Below are positions 26,033 to 34,788 of a DNA stretch of 64,000 nucleotides, piece by piece. The stretch lies in contig CALGAP010000023.1 in assembly GCA_937958995.1 (NCBI GenBank), positions 1-64,000 of the forward strand. The letters are read 5' to 3'. Position numbers and translations under genes: made by a program. Position 1 is the stretch's first letter. Each line of letters starts with the position of its first letter. This DNA comes from an uncultured Chitinophagaceae bacterium. Lineage in GTDB: Bacteria > Bacteroidota > Bacteroidia > Chitinophagales > Chitinophagaceae. The notes under the pieces are model-generated. The model was not told the DNA's origin, ran no database searches, and worked only from the letters and a program-made list of their open reading frames with translations.

Positions 26033-26851
26033 TCACCAGTTGCTTAGTCTAAAGCCCACCGCATATGGTGTCTGGTCGAGACCTTTTTCGAACATGCTTT
26101 TCATGGCGTAAGATCCGTATAACTTCACCGGGCCCAGGCTCAACTCACCGATGTAGGAGAGTTTGAAGGGGCGCAGGTCGAAATCGTCTTTGGTTTTTTG
26201 CTTGCCGTTTTCCTGGGTCACGGTCTTCTGGCGGCTCCATAAGAGGTAGCCTGCGCTGATACCGGCACTGAAACCGAAACTTCTTCTGCGCCCGGGTGTG
26301 AAGTTGAAGTTGAGCATGATGGGCGCGGTGATGTATTCGGCGGCCAGTTTGTTCTTTTCGTATTTCCTGGTATCATCAATCGATACTACAGTGGGGTCGA
26401 TGTCGAACAGCACATTTCTCTTATAGCGGAAGTTCCACATTTCGAGACCTACACCGTATTTCAGGTTTACAATATGTTTTACCATGTTCAGGCGCTGCAT
26501 CACGATCCACACGTTGATGTTGGTGGATTTGCCGGGGCGCAGTTTAAAATCGTCTTTGTCCATTCCCGGTGCAAAGCTGGCGGCTTCGCCGGTGCCATAA
26601 TCGGTATTGTCCACATAGTTGCCAAAGCCCAGGTCAACGATGCCCCAGTTGGTGCTGATGTTGGAGCGCCTGTAGGTATAGCGCCTGGTACCTGACCGGT
26701 CGCTGTCGTAATCGCGGTCCCTGTCGTGTTTCTTAATGATGACCATATTACCGATACGGATGGTATCTGATTGCTGGTCGGTAGAATCTGTCTGTGCCAG
26801 GCTGGTAAAAGCTATGCTTATTCCTGTCAGAAGAAGTATTACCTGTTTCAT
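26033..26851 (-). CDS. Outer-membrane porin-like beta-barrel protein
   Basis: A 272-residue exported protein with a signal peptide ending at SLAQ (residue 20). A charged linker rich in Asp/Arg (KKHDRDRDYDSDRSGTRR, about 40-57) precedes the barrel. The later segments alternate hydrophobic and polar residues (RSFGFSAGISAGYLLW) and the protein ends in VGFRLSNW, an aromatic C-terminal residue typical of barrels inserted by the Bam machinery. It resembles PorT-like or generic OmpW-like Bacteroidota proteins; function is unknown. It follows the sigma/anti-sigma pair on the same strand with a 93-base gap and could be part of that regulon. Confidence 0.7.
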   Translation of the reverse strand: MKQVILLLTGISIAFTSLAQTDSTDQQSDTIRIGNMVIIKKHDRDRDYDSDRSGTRRYTYRRSNISTNWGIVDLGFGNYVDNTDYGTGEAASFAPGMDKDDFKLRPGKSTNINVWIVMQRLNMVKHIVNLKYGVGLEMWNFRYKRNVLFDIDPTVVSIDDTRKYEKNKLAAEYITAPIMLNFNFTPGRRRSFGFSAGISAGYLLWSRQKTVTQENGKQKTKDDFDLRPFKLSYIGELSLGPVKLYGSYAMKSMFEKGLDQTPYAVGFRLSNW

Positions 26852-26944
26852 TGTTTCAGTTTTTTAATTCAAGCTCACGTAATATTCCCTTGCCGGGCAG
26901 ATACTGTAGCTCGGTGTTTTTGTTTTATGACTATGTTAATTGGG

Positions 26945-28099
26945 TTATCTCAACGCGATTGAAAAAGCGGCTATGCGTATGCCTTTTTTGTTTTCCGGTT
27001 CCGGCTGTTCGTCCATTTCATTATTTCCTTCGAACAGTCCTTTTACTTTTTTAATCAGCCCGCGAACCGGTTTCTTACTGATAGAAGCGTTTGCAAACTT
27101 TATCTGATCCTCTTCCTCTTCATCCACATAGTAGTAAACTGCCTGTTGTTTTTGTGCGATCGTTGTACCAGGTTCGTTGGTCAACGCTGCCACATCGGTC
27201 TTCGGACTACCAGTGTTGGCTACCACATTGGCGTAAACCGGTTTGATGGAATTATCTTCTACATATACCTCTTCAGGTATTGGTAAAGGATTGTTCTCTG
27301 TCTTCACTTCCGGTTTCACCTCGTTCGCCGCCATATCATTCTTTTCAATTGCACTTTGAGGTGTTACGATCCTGGTAGCTTCAATGTTACTCTTGGTGGC
27401 GGATTTTTTTTGTTTCTCTTCTACTTTGTCTTCAACAGCGGCCAGGTTTTTCTGCATTTCGTTGATGGCAGATTCTTCCTGTTTCTTGATAACAGCAGGA
27501 GGCACTACCTCCTTTTGCTGGTTGTTATCGTTGCTCTTTGTTTCGGTAGCCATTTGCGGACCGGTGGTATTACCGGTTTTCTTTTCCTGCAGCATATACC
27601 AGGCGGTAATTCCCAGGAACAACAGCACGATGGCGGCTGCTGCCAGCTTCCACCAGCGGAAAGGAATAACGCGCTCGTCTTCTTCGCTGCGGAACAATTC
27701 ATTCTTATCGGGATAAATAATGCTGTGATCGGGAATGAGCTTTGCCTGTTGAATCAATTCAAACTCGGCCTGGTATTGGGGATGTTTGTAAACAAATTGC
27801 TCCACCTGCGCTTTTTCCTCGTTGGTCAGTTCATTATCGCCGTACAACACAAAATATTCTTCGTAATTGCTTTCGTTCACCAGTCCGTCGGCGGGTATGT
27901 TTTTAAACAGGCTTTCCTTGTTGGTGAAAACCACTTTCGGATCGGGGCGCAACACCGACTGCATCATCATCACCAGTTCCTCTTCCAGGTCGGGGTTGGC
28001 TTCTACAAAGGCTTCCACAGCTTCACGTTCGGCAGCGTTCAGTTCGTTGTCGACGTACAGCAGGAAGTACTCTTCGTAATTATGGCGGTTGATAAGCAT
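26945..28099 (-). CDS. Transmembrane anti-sigma factor with duplicated N-terminal domain
   Basis: A 384-residue protein. The cytoplasmic part has two tandem copies of a helical domain (about residues 6-67 and 76-137) sharing NYEEYF-[LV]-LY-x-DNEL and a closing ...NKESLF / DKNELF. One membrane helix follows at about 149-170, then a long Lys/Glu/Asn-rich periplasmic region to the end. The gene begins one base after the ECF sigma gene, the standard place for an anti-sigma factor. It has no zinc-binding HxxxCxxC motif. The duplication may mean two sigma-binding or dimerisation surfaces; that is inference. Confidence 0.75.
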   Translation of the reverse strand: MLINRHNYEEYFLLYVDNELNAAEREAVEAFVEANPDLEEELVMMMQSVLRPDPKVVFTNKESLFKNIPADGLVNESNYEEYFVLYGDNELTNEEKAQVEQFVYKHPQYQAEFELIQQAKLIPDHSIIYPDKNELFRSEEDERVIPFRWWKLAAAAIVLLFLGITAWYMLQEKKTGNTTGPQMATETKSNDNNQQKEVVPPAVIKKQEESAINEMQKNLAAVEDKVEEKQKKSATKSNIEATRIVTPQSAIEKNDMAANEVKPEVKTENNPLPIPEEVYVEDNSIKPVYANVVANTGSPKTDVAALTNEPGTTIAQKQQAVYYYVDEEEEDQIKFANASISKKPVRGLIKKVKGLFEGNNEMDEQPEPENKKGIRIAAFSIALR

Positions 28100-28100
28100 A

Positions 28101-28586
28101 TTACAATACGTTTTCAGGGCTCACTAAAAAATTTTTTAATGCTAAGCGGGCGCGGTGTAAGTACACTTTTACCTGGCTTTCATTCAGGCCGGTAATCTGC
28201 CCGATTTCTTCATAGCTATACCCTTCATAATCTTTCAGCAATACCAGTGATCTTTGGGTTTCGCTCAGCCTGGCCAGCGCATCCTCCAGGATTTTCCTGG
28301 TGTTGGAAACAGGCCGGTCGTGGATTCTTGTTTCTTCCCTGAACTCTTCCTTCAACTGCACACGTTTTACTTTGCGCAGGTGATCGATCATGGCATTGTA
28401 AGCCACTGTGAACAAATAACTCTTGCATCTTGCGCCGTCAATATCGGCCCGGTTGATCCACATTTTCTCAAAAGCAGTCTGCACCACGTCGCGTGCATCT
28501 TCCTCATGCCTGAGATTTTTCAGGATAAACCGGTACACGTTATCCGCGTACTCAGCAACACATTGATTATATTCTTTCTCGGTCAT
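28101..28586 (-). CDS. ECF-type RNA polymerase sigma factor
   Basis: A 161-residue sigma-70 family protein. Region 2 is at about residues 10-75 (LKNLRHEEDARDVVQTAFEKMW, shown as EEDARDVVQTAF; KSYLFTVAYNAMIDHLRK) and region 4 at about 105-155 (SETQRSLVLLKDYEGYSYEEI, shown as LLKDYEGYSYEEI; GLNESQVKVYLHRAR). It is short, like most ECF factors. A probable membrane anti-sigma follows immediately, so activity is likely released by an envelope signal. The OM protein downstream may be a target. Confidence 0.93.
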   Translation of the reverse strand: MTEKEYNQCVAEYADNVYRFILKNLRHEEDARDVVQTAFEKMWINRADIDGARCKSYLFTVAYNAMIDHLRKVKRVQLKEEFREETRIHDRPVSNTRKILEDALARLSETQRSLVLLKDYEGYSYEEIGQITGLNESQVKVYLHRARLALKNFLVSPENVL

Positions 28587-28736
28587 AAGCAGAACCTGTC
28601 TGATGTCGTTTTAAGGTCTTGTATCTTTTTGTACGTTCCATAAAGCCGGAAAGTTACAGCCATCCCATAATATTTCTCCGGCCATTGGGATGGAGGGTGG
28701 CCCGCCCCCGGCCGGGGCAGGGCCCGGGAAAATAAA

Positions 28737-28760
28737 AAGAGACCCTGGAGGAGGTCTCTT
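28737..28760 (-). terminator. Intrinsic terminator behind the 71-residue protein gene
   Basis: Arms AAGAGACC (28737-28744) and GGTCTCTT (28753-28760) with an 8-base loop. Read on the minus strand the hairpin is followed by a T-rich run (TCTTTTTATTTT), and it lies 31 bases after the stop of the gene at 28792. This supports the small gene being expressed. A very GC-rich stretch (28694-28727) lies just beyond. Confidence 0.8.
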
Positions 28761-28791
28761 GAGTAACTTAAAAATCTGGTTGTCAATATTC

Positions 28792-29007
28792 TTAGTACAT
28801 CACCGCGGAAAGAATGGTGCGGCTTACCGACTCCCAGATAATAAAATCACCATGGCTATTTTCGTCTTGGCTCTCGCATTTTTCGGTATTGGCCGAACAT
28901 TCCTTGCGTTGCTGGGCTAACTTATTGTCGGCAGCGGCAAAAACCAGGATACCGGCTGTGAGGACCATTAACACGAAAGCAAGACGGATAAAGGTTCGTC
29001 TCCACAT
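28792..29007 (-). CDS. Small exported or membrane-anchored protein with two Cys
   Basis: A 71-residue protein: basic start MWRRTFIR, hydrophobic segment at about 9-25, then KECSANTEKCESQDENSHGDF and a helix IIWESVSRTILSAVMY. The two Cys seven residues apart could form a disulfide outside the inner membrane. I do not recognise a named family. The intrinsic terminator just behind it and the free-standing position support a real gene. It is divergent from kbl. Confidence 0.6.
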   Translation of the reverse strand: MWRRTFIRLAFVLMVLTAGILVFAAADNKLAQQRKECSANTEKCESQDENSHGDFIIWESVSRTILSAVMY

Positions 29008-29271
29008 AACGCGATGTTTTCAAAACATGGGACGAAGATATCTTGATTTTGTTACTGTTTTTTTAAGAAAAAGTTAGAATTACAGTTTTATTGAGTGGAT
29101 TGCGGAATAATGCAGGCAGCTTGTGGTGGTTTTAGGGCAAAAGCGCCAAGGCGCAACAGGTATTGACGAATTTATTCGCTGACATGGTGAAGTAGCCTGG
29201 TGTGGACTTTTGCGCGTGATTTACCCCAGCGACAATTGCTTACTTTTGCGCTTATCTAAAAATACTGCTGC

Positions 29272-30471
29272 ATGAATGAAAGTCTGATCAGGCGTCTTGC
29301 CACCGAGCTGGAAGAAATTAAAGCATCCGGGCTCTATAAAACCGAACGCATCATTGAATCGCCGCAGGGCGCTGAAATAAAAGTGAATGGAAAAACCGTT
29401 TTGAACTTTTGCGCCAATAACTATCTCGGTCTTTCCTCGCATCCCAAAGTCATTGAAGCTGCTAAGAAATACGTAGATCTCAGGGGCTATGGTATGAGCA
29501 GCGTGCGCTTCATCTGCGGTACGCAAGATATTCATAAAGAGCTGGAAGCAAAGCTCTCCCAATTCCTTGGCACCGAAGATACCATCCTGTATGCGGCCGC
29601 TTTCGACGCCAATGGGGGTGTTTTTGAACCTTTATACAATGAACAAGACGCCATCATCAGCGATGAACTCAATCATGCCTCCATCATCGATGGCGTGCGT
29701 CTTTGTAAGGCGCAGCGCTTCCGCTACAAGCACAACGATATGGCCGACCTGGAAGCCAGGCTGAAAGAGGCCGCAAAAGCCCGCAACCGCATCGTAGTGA
29801 CCGATGGTTCTTTCAGTATGGATGGCACCATTGCGCAGCTCGATAAAATTGTTGCGCTCTGCGAAAAATACGATGCAGCCATCATGATCGATGAGAGTCA
29901 TAGCAGCGGCTTCCTGGGAAAGACAGGTCGCGGCACGCACGAGTATCATAATGTGATGGGGAAAATTGATATCATCACCGGCACGTTGGGCAAGGCGCTC
30001 GGCGGTGCATCGGGAGGTTTTACCAGTGGTCGCAAAGAGATAATCGATATGCTGCGCCAGCGATCGAGGCCGTATTTGTTTTCCAATTCCCTGGCACCTT
30101 CAATTGTGGGCGCTTCCATTGCTGTGCTTGACCTGTTGAGCGAGACCACCCAACTGCGCGATAAACTGGAATACAATACCAAATACTTCCGCCGCAAAAT
30201 GACCGAAGCGGGTTTCGATATCAAACCCGGCGATCATCCCATTGTGCCCATTATGCTGTACGATGCGGTGGTGGCGCAACAGTTTGCCGCTAAGCTGCTG
30301 CATGAAGGCATCTATGTGATCGGCTTTTTCTATCCTGTGGTGGCAAAGGGGCAGGCGCGCATTCGCGTGCAACTGAGCGCTGCGCACGAACAGCATCATC
30401 TCGACAAAGCCATTGCCGCGTTTACTAAAGTGGGCGAAGAACTGGGCGTATTGAAAGGCGCCAAAGTGTAA
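29272..30471 (+). CDS. kbl: Glycine C-acetyltransferase (2-amino-3-ketobutyrate CoA ligase)
   Basis: A 399-residue PLP enzyme of the alpha-oxoamine synthase family that cleaves 2-amino-3-oxobutanoate with CoA to glycine and acetyl-CoA. The NFCANNYLGLSSHP start, GMSSVRFICGTQDIHKELE (part), DESHSSGFLGKTGRG and the PLP-Lys in GTLGKALGGASGGF are typical. Threonine dehydrogenase is not in this window. A possible -7 element TACTTTTG is at 29241-29248, but no -33 element lies at the right distance. Confidence 0.95.
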   Translation: MNESLIRRLATELEEIKASGLYKTERIIESPQGAEIKVNGKTVLNFCANNYLGLSSHPKVIEAAKKYVDLRGYGMSSVRFICGTQDIHKELEAKLSQFLGTEDTILYAAAFDANGGVFEPLYNEQDAIISDELNHASIIDGVRLCKAQRFRYKHNDMADLEARLKEAAKARNRIVVTDGSFSMDGTIAQLDKIVALCEKYDAAIMIDESHSSGFLGKTGRGTHEYHNVMGKIDIITGTLGKALGGASGGFTSGRKEIIDMLRQRSRPYLFSNSLAPSIVGASIAVLDLLSETTQLRDKLEYNTKYFRRKMTEAGFDIKPGDHPIVPIMLYDAVVAQQFAAKLLHEGIYVIGFFYPVVAKGQARIRVQLSAAHEQHHLDKAIAAFTKVGEELGVLKGAKV

Positions 30472-30486
30472 TCAGCTGGAGCATTA

Positions 30487-30870
30487 TCAGCCAAGCAAGG
30501 CGATCATGCTGATCTCCACGTTCACGCCTTTGGGCAGTTCTTTTACTGCTACGGTTTCGCGCGCGGGGAAGTTGCTGCTGAAATAACTGCCATATACCTC
30601 ATTCACTGCAGCAAAAAGGCTCATATCGCTCAGGAAGATGGTAGTCTTTACTACGTTACCAAAACCGGCGCCTGCCTCCTGCAGTATGGCTTCAAGGTTT
30701 TTCATCACCTGCTTTGTCTCAGCGGCAACATCGCCTTCAACCAGATTGTTGGTAGCCGCGTCGAGGGCTATCTGCCCGGAGATGAATAACAAATTGCCTG
30801 CCCGTACCGCCTGGCTGTATGGCCCGATAGGAGCGGGCGCCTTGCTGGTGTTGATAATCTTTTGTGCCAT
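30487..30870 (-). CDS. RidA-family reactive imine/enamine deaminase
   Basis: A 127-residue RidA/YjgF protein: INTSKAPAPIGPYSQAV, GNLLFISGQIALD and PARETVAVKELPKGVNVEI with the conserved catalytic Arg. RidA hydrolyses reactive 2-aminoacrylate-type intermediates from PLP enzymes. The ATG at 30870 gives the usual N-terminus; a longer reading from 31014 is unlikely. It is convergent with kbl, a PLP enzyme whose product is also unstable, and divergent from the next gene. Confidence 0.94.
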   Translation of the reverse strand: MAQKIINTSKAPAPIGPYSQAVRAGNLLFISGQIALDAATNNLVEGDVAAETKQVMKNLEAILQEAGAGFGNVVKTTIFLSDMSLFAAVNEVYGSYFSSNFPARETVAVKELPKGVNVEISMIALLG

Positions 30871-30920
30871 GCGGCAAATGTAAGGGATAAGGTTTTTCTT
30901 TGCGCTAAATAAAAACGGAA

Positions 30921-31553
30921 ATGACCATTGCAGTATTAGCAGATGAAGGATTGAAAAATGAATTGCTCGCGCGGGATGTGCGGGATGATGTAAATTTTGT
31001 GTGGGCAGATTCATTGCGCGCGCTCACCATTATAGAGGCCGACCTGTATATGGACCTGTTGTTTGAATTGGACAACGAGAGAACAAGTCGCCTGAAGCAA
31101 TTGTTATCAAAGCCGGTATTGGTTAATGCAGTGCCATATACTACAAACACTATCGGCCAGGATTTTATCCGCATTAATGCATGGCCAACATTTTTGCAGC
31201 GCGATATCCTGGAAATTGCCCTGCCTGCAGCGGTGAGTGAAGAAACAATAGCACCAATACTTAACGAAATCAACTGGAAATATACCCTTGTGCCGGATAT
31301 AGCAGGTATGATCACTCCGCGCGTGGTGAGTATGATCATCAATGAAGCTTATTACACTTTGGGCGATGGTGTAAGCACGCGCGAAGAAATAGATGTTGCT
31401 ATGAAGTTAGGAACCAATTATCCGATGGGTCCGTTTGAGTGGGCCGGCAAAATTGGTTTGCATCGTGTATATGAACTTTTGAAAGAAATGGGCAGAACGG
31501 ATGAGCGGTATGCCATTGCTCCCGCATTGCTGGAAGAAATTCAAAATGGATAA
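30921..31553 (+). CDS. 3-hydroxyacyl-CoA dehydrogenase-like protein with degenerate NAD domain
   Basis: A 210-residue protein. The C-terminal half (about 115-205) is a clear 3HCDH C-terminal domain: VPDIAGMITPRVVSMIINEAYY, written here in parts (DIAGMITPRVVSMI), DVAMKLGTNYPMGPFEWAGKIG. The N-terminal half is short and lacks a GxGxxG dinucleotide loop (IAVLADEGLKNELL instead) and the catalytic His-Glu pair was not found. It may bind acyl-CoA without oxidising it, or be a divergent enzyme. Its last 8 bases overlap the start of tsaB, so the two are translationally coupled. Confidence 0.8.
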   Translation: MTIAVLADEGLKNELLARDVRDDVNFVWADSLRALTIIEADLYMDLLFELDNERTSRLKQLLSKPVLVNAVPYTTNTIGQDFIRINAWPTFLQRDILEIALPAAVSEETIAPILNEINWKYTLVPDIAGMITPRVVSMIINEAYYTLGDGVSTREEIDVAMKLGTNYPMGPFEWAGKIGLHRVYELLKEMGRTDERYAIAPALLEEIQNG

Positions 31554-32241
31554 GCCGATTATACTAAATATCGATACAGCCACTGAAGATGGCGGCGTGA
31601 GTGTTACCGTAAATGGTGAACTGGCAGGCATTGACGTTAGCCGCTCACAAAAAGATCATGCGTCGTGGATCCAGGTGGCGATTCAAAAAATATTGAAGGA
31701 GTCCCAACTATCTATACAACAAATTGATGCTGTGGCCGTGACAGCGGGTCCGGGTTCTTACACAGGATTGCGCGTTGGCATGGCTACGGCTAAAGGTATC
31801 TGTTATGCTTTGCAAAAGCCATTGATTACCGTGAACACGTTAGAAGCGATGGCCTTCGCAGCTCGTGAGCAACATGCGCTGAAACCCGCTACAGCAAAGG
31901 GTTTGTACTGCCCGATGATTGATGCCAGGAGGATGGAAGTGTTTACCGCGATATACGACGATAACCTGCACGAAGTGCTTTCACCCATTGCGTGTGAACT
32001 ACATGATACTTCGTTTACGGAACAGTTAGATCAATCAGTTGTGTTCTTTTTCGGTAGTGGTAGTGGTAAGTGGAAACATTTATGCAAGCATAGTAATGCA
32101 CGCTTTGCAGAAAACATAATATCAATTATTTCATATCTCGGAAAAATGGCTACCGGCTTATATATCATGAAGAAATTCGCCGATGTTGCTTATGAAAACC
32201 CCGTTTATCTCAAGGAATTTTACTCTCATACGAAAAAATAG
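31546..32241 (+). CDS. tsaB: tRNA threonylcarbamoyladenosine biosynthesis protein TsaB
   Basis: A 231-residue ASKHA-fold protein that pairs with TsaD to make the t6A37 modification of ANN-reading tRNAs. ILNIDTATEDGGVSV, AVTAGPGSYTGLRVGMATAKG (shown in part) and CPMIDARRMEVFTAIYD are the family marks. The start is the ATG at 31546, overlapping the previous stop by 8 bases (ATGGATAA). Normal length; TsaD and TsaE are not in the window. Confidence 0.93.
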   Translation: MDKPIILNIDTATEDGGVSVTVNGELAGIDVSRSQKDHASWIQVAIQKILKESQLSIQQIDAVAVTAGPGSYTGLRVGMATAKGICYALQKPLITVNTLEAMAFAAREQHALKPATAKGLYCPMIDARRMEVFTAIYDDNLHEVLSPIACELHDTSFTEQLDQSVVFFFGSGSGKWKHLCKHSNARFAENIISIISYLGKMATGLYIMKKFADVAYENPVYLKEFYSHTKK

Positions 32242-32346
32242 CCAACTGAAACTTTTATTGTCCATTCATCCTACCCTTATCAATTTTCTTGTAAATTTGA
32301 CCTTTAGCGTTATCCTATTTAAATATTTAAAAGCTCTGATGTGCAC

Positions 32347-32694
32347 ATGAACGTAACAACCAATTACTCCATGGTCTTAAATGCAGATGGTGGGGATGGT
32401 GAATCGGTAAAAGTGGACTTCCTGAACCTGAAAAAAGCAGCGATGATCCTACGGGCGTTGAACCATAAGCTGCGTCAACAAATCGTAAAACTTATTGACG
32501 AGAACAAACGCCTTACTGTTACTGAAATTTATGTACGACTGCGACTGGAACAATCTGTTGCTTCACAACATCTCGCCATTTTAAGAAGGGCCGGCGTTGT
32601 AAAAACAGAACGCGATGGTAAATTCATTTACTATTCGGTTAACATCTCCCGGGTGGCCCATATCATGAAATGTGTGGATGAACTGAATACCTGA
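32347..32694 (+). CDS. ArsR-family transcriptional regulator
   Basis: A 115-residue winged-helix protein: LRALNHKLRQQIVKLIDEN, then the HTH LTVTEIYVRLRLEQSVASQHLAILRRAGVV (recognition helix SVASQHLAILRR) and a wing ERDGKFIYYSV. It has one Cys, in the C-terminal helix (MKCVDEL), so the two-Cys persulfide sensor design of BigR/SqrR is not present. It lies 99 bases upstream of the persulfide dioxygenase-rhodanese gene and probably regulates it. The ATG at 32347 is preferred; a GTG two codons earlier is possible. Confidence 0.9.
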   Translation: MNVTTNYSMVLNADGGDGESVKVDFLNLKKAAMILRALNHKLRQQIVKLIDENKRLTVTEIYVRLRLEQSVASQHLAILRRAGVVKTERDGKFIYYSVNISRVAHIMKCVDELNT

Positions 32695-32793
32695 TTAAGA
32701 CGGGGTACATATCTTCTTTGCTGACGGCTGATCGATGGCAGTCCTGCCTTTCGCATTTGCCCGTGAAAGTTTACTTTTGCCCAAACTATTGTC

Positions 32794-34200
32794 ATGTTTA
32801 TTAAGCAATTGTATACCGGTTGCCTGAGTGAGGCTGCCTATTATCTTGAGAGTGAAGGAGAAGCGGCAATCATCGACCCTCTTCGTGATGTGGATGCCTA
32901 TGTAGAGCTGGCCCGCGAACGCAATGCCACCATCAAATATATTTTCGAAACACATTTTCACGCAGATTTTGTCAGCGGTCACCTGGAATTACAAAAAGCT
33001 ACTAATGCACCAATTGTATTTGGTCCCAATACCGAAACGAATTTTCCTATACACCTGGCCAAAGACGGTGAACGTTTCCCGTTAGGAAAGCTAACGATTG
33101 AGGTACTGCATACACCCGGTCATACATTGGAGTCAACTTGTTATCTGCTTCGTAAAGAAGATGATACGCCTTATGCCATCTTCACCGGCGACACCTTGTT
33201 TGTAGGTGATGTGGGCCGCCCCGACCTCAGCAGCGGCGACCTGGATAAGGAAGAACTCGCTTCGATGTTGTACGACAGCCTGCAAAACAAAATCATTCCG
33301 TTGCCCGACGAGGTGCTGGTATATCCCGCTCATGGCGCGGGCAGCAGCTGTGGGAAAAACCTCGGTCCTGAAACATACAGTACCATCGGTGAACAAAAGC
33401 AAACGAATTATGCGTTGCAACAGCAATCTCGCGCGGACTTTATTAAGGCAGTCACCGAAGGACTGAGCGCGCCTCCGCAATATTTTCAAATCAATGCGCG
33501 CATCAACAAGGAAGGATATGAAAGCCTGGAAAAACTGATGGCAGCAGGATTGACACCACTTAGTATTGAAAAATTCAGCGAACTGGTTCACCAGAACGAT
33601 GTAACTGTATTGGATACACGAAAAGCAACTGATTTTACCAAAGAATTTATTCCTTCCAGCATCAGCATCGGGTTGGAAGGAAGATTTGCGGAGTGGGCGG
33701 GCAGCTTGTTGCCTTTCGACAAACCCATTGTGCTGGTAACAGAGCCGGGCAAAGAAGAAGAGTCGGTAAGACGCCTGGCGCGCGTGGGCTTTTCAGACAT
33801 TCGCGGTTATCTCGATGGCGGCGTGGAAGCCTGGAAAAAAGCCGGGCTGCCGGTGGATATGATCATTGATATTGAAGCCGATGAACTGGCGATGGATCTT
33901 CCTTACGATCAGCACCTGGTGGTGCTGGATGTGCGCCAGGAAGTGGAATATGCCGATGGTCACGTGCGCGGCGCGGTAAACCTGCCTTTGCAGGAACTGG
34001 TTGATCCCGGAAGTATGGCGAATGTGGAAGAACAAATGAACCTGTATATACATTGCGGCAGCGGATACAGAAGTGTGACGGCGGCTTCGTTGCTGAAACG
34101 CCAGGGCATTCACAACCTGCGCAATGTGTTGGGCGGATGGAAGGCCATTTCAGCTTTGGGTAACGTAGAAGTGGTGAAGGAGAACAGTGTGCTGAATTGA
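32794..34200 (+). CDS. Persulfide dioxygenase-like MBL protein fused to two rhodanese domains
   Basis: A 468-residue protein. Residues 1-240 are a metallo-beta-lactamase fold of the ETHE1/persulfide dioxygenase type: ETHFHADFVSGH, HTPGHTLES, FTGDTLFVGDVGRPDL and YPAHGAGSSCG. Two rhodanese-like domains follow: the first (about 255-350) lacks an active-site Cys at the loop (VLVTEPGKEEES), the second (about 365-460) has it (YIHCGSGYRS). It should oxidise glutathione- or other low-molecular-weight persulfides to sulfite and transfer sulfur. An ArsR regulator precedes it. Members of this fusion family are common in sulfide detoxification. Confidence 0.92.
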   Translation: MFIKQLYTGCLSEAAYYLESEGEAAIIDPLRDVDAYVELARERNATIKYIFETHFHADFVSGHLELQKATNAPIVFGPNTETNFPIHLAKDGERFPLGKLTIEVLHTPGHTLESTCYLLRKEDDTPYAIFTGDTLFVGDVGRPDLSSGDLDKEELASMLYDSLQNKIIPLPDEVLVYPAHGAGSSCGKNLGPETYSTIGEQKQTNYALQQQSRADFIKAVTEGLSAPPQYFQINARINKEGYESLEKLMAAGLTPLSIEKFSELVHQNDVTVLDTRKATDFTKEFIPSSISIGLEGRFAEWAGSLLPFDKPIVLVTEPGKEEESVRRLARVGFSDIRGYLDGGVEAWKKAGLPVDMIIDIEADELAMDLPYDQHLVVLDVRQEVEYADGHVRGAVNLPLQELVDPGSMANVEEQMNLYIHCGSGYRSVTAASLLKRQGIHNLRNVLGGWKAISALGNVEVVKENSVLN

Positions 34201-34247
34201 TTGTGGAATTGAATATTCAACAATCAATATGGTCAATATGTCAATTT

Positions 34248-34583
34248 TCAGAGGATCACGAGTCCGGCTCGTATAGCGTACATTGCTAAACCTACACGGC
34301 TTCTTACGTTCAGCTTTTCAAATAAGGCATCACGGTAACCATCAATGGTGCGGGCGCTGAGAAACATTTTTTCTGCAATTTCTTTGTACGTCATTTCGGT
34401 GCAGGCCAGTTTCAAAAATTCAATTTCCCGGTCGTTGAGCATCGTCAGCGATCTCACTGGTTGATGCATAGTGTGCAGATGGGTGGGAGATGATGCCAGG
34501 CCTGCGGGAATCACTTCAGGCACGCCGTTTCGGTGCAATACATGGTCATCAGCTACAGCCACGCTGGCTTTAGATTTCGGCAT
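34248..34583 (-). pseudogene. LuxR/NarL-type regulator with receiver domain deleted in frame
   Basis: 111 residues remain. The first 20 (VAVADDHVLHRNG) are the opening strand and acidic pocket of a response-regulator receiver domain. The rest of the receiver, including the phospho-accepting Asp and conserved Lys, is missing. After a short linker comes an intact LuxR-type HTH: LNDREIEFLKLACTEMTYKEI (shown in part), FLSARTIDGYRDALFEKLNV, RVGLAMYAI. A full-length relative would be about 210-220 residues, so roughly 100 residues were lost without breaking the frame. It is either a decaying gene or a small constitutive DNA-binding protein. No sensor kinase lies next to it. Confidence 0.7.
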
Positions 34584-34788
34584 AAGACTAGGGTTTATGG
34601 TATTATTGGGTATTTGGGCGCGGAGCTATCTACGTAATATTAAGAAACTCCCGCTTATTGCCAGTAAGTATAACTACCTTTTTTACGCACGCATGATGAA
34701 CAAAAAAAACGCGGTTGCGCTTTAGCGTTGAATCGTGGGATAAATGGCCTCAGCATTTTTCATGAGGCGAGAGCTGGCTTGATAATTA

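Noticed and set aside
27356..28195. 279-codon plus-strand frame opposite the anti-sigma and sigma genes
   Set aside because: Antisense of genes with clear domains; composition is rich in Phe, His and Gln, as expected for such a shadow.
29008..29271. Possible small gene or RNA between the 71-residue protein gene and kbl
   Set aside because: 264 bases with no protein-like frame and no strong hairpin; only a candidate -7 element and a 15-base repeat were seen.
32292..32299. TAAATTTG as a promoter -7 element before the ArsR gene
   Set aside because: It matches TAnnTTTG, but no TTTG lies about 19 bases upstream, so the promoter call is not supported.
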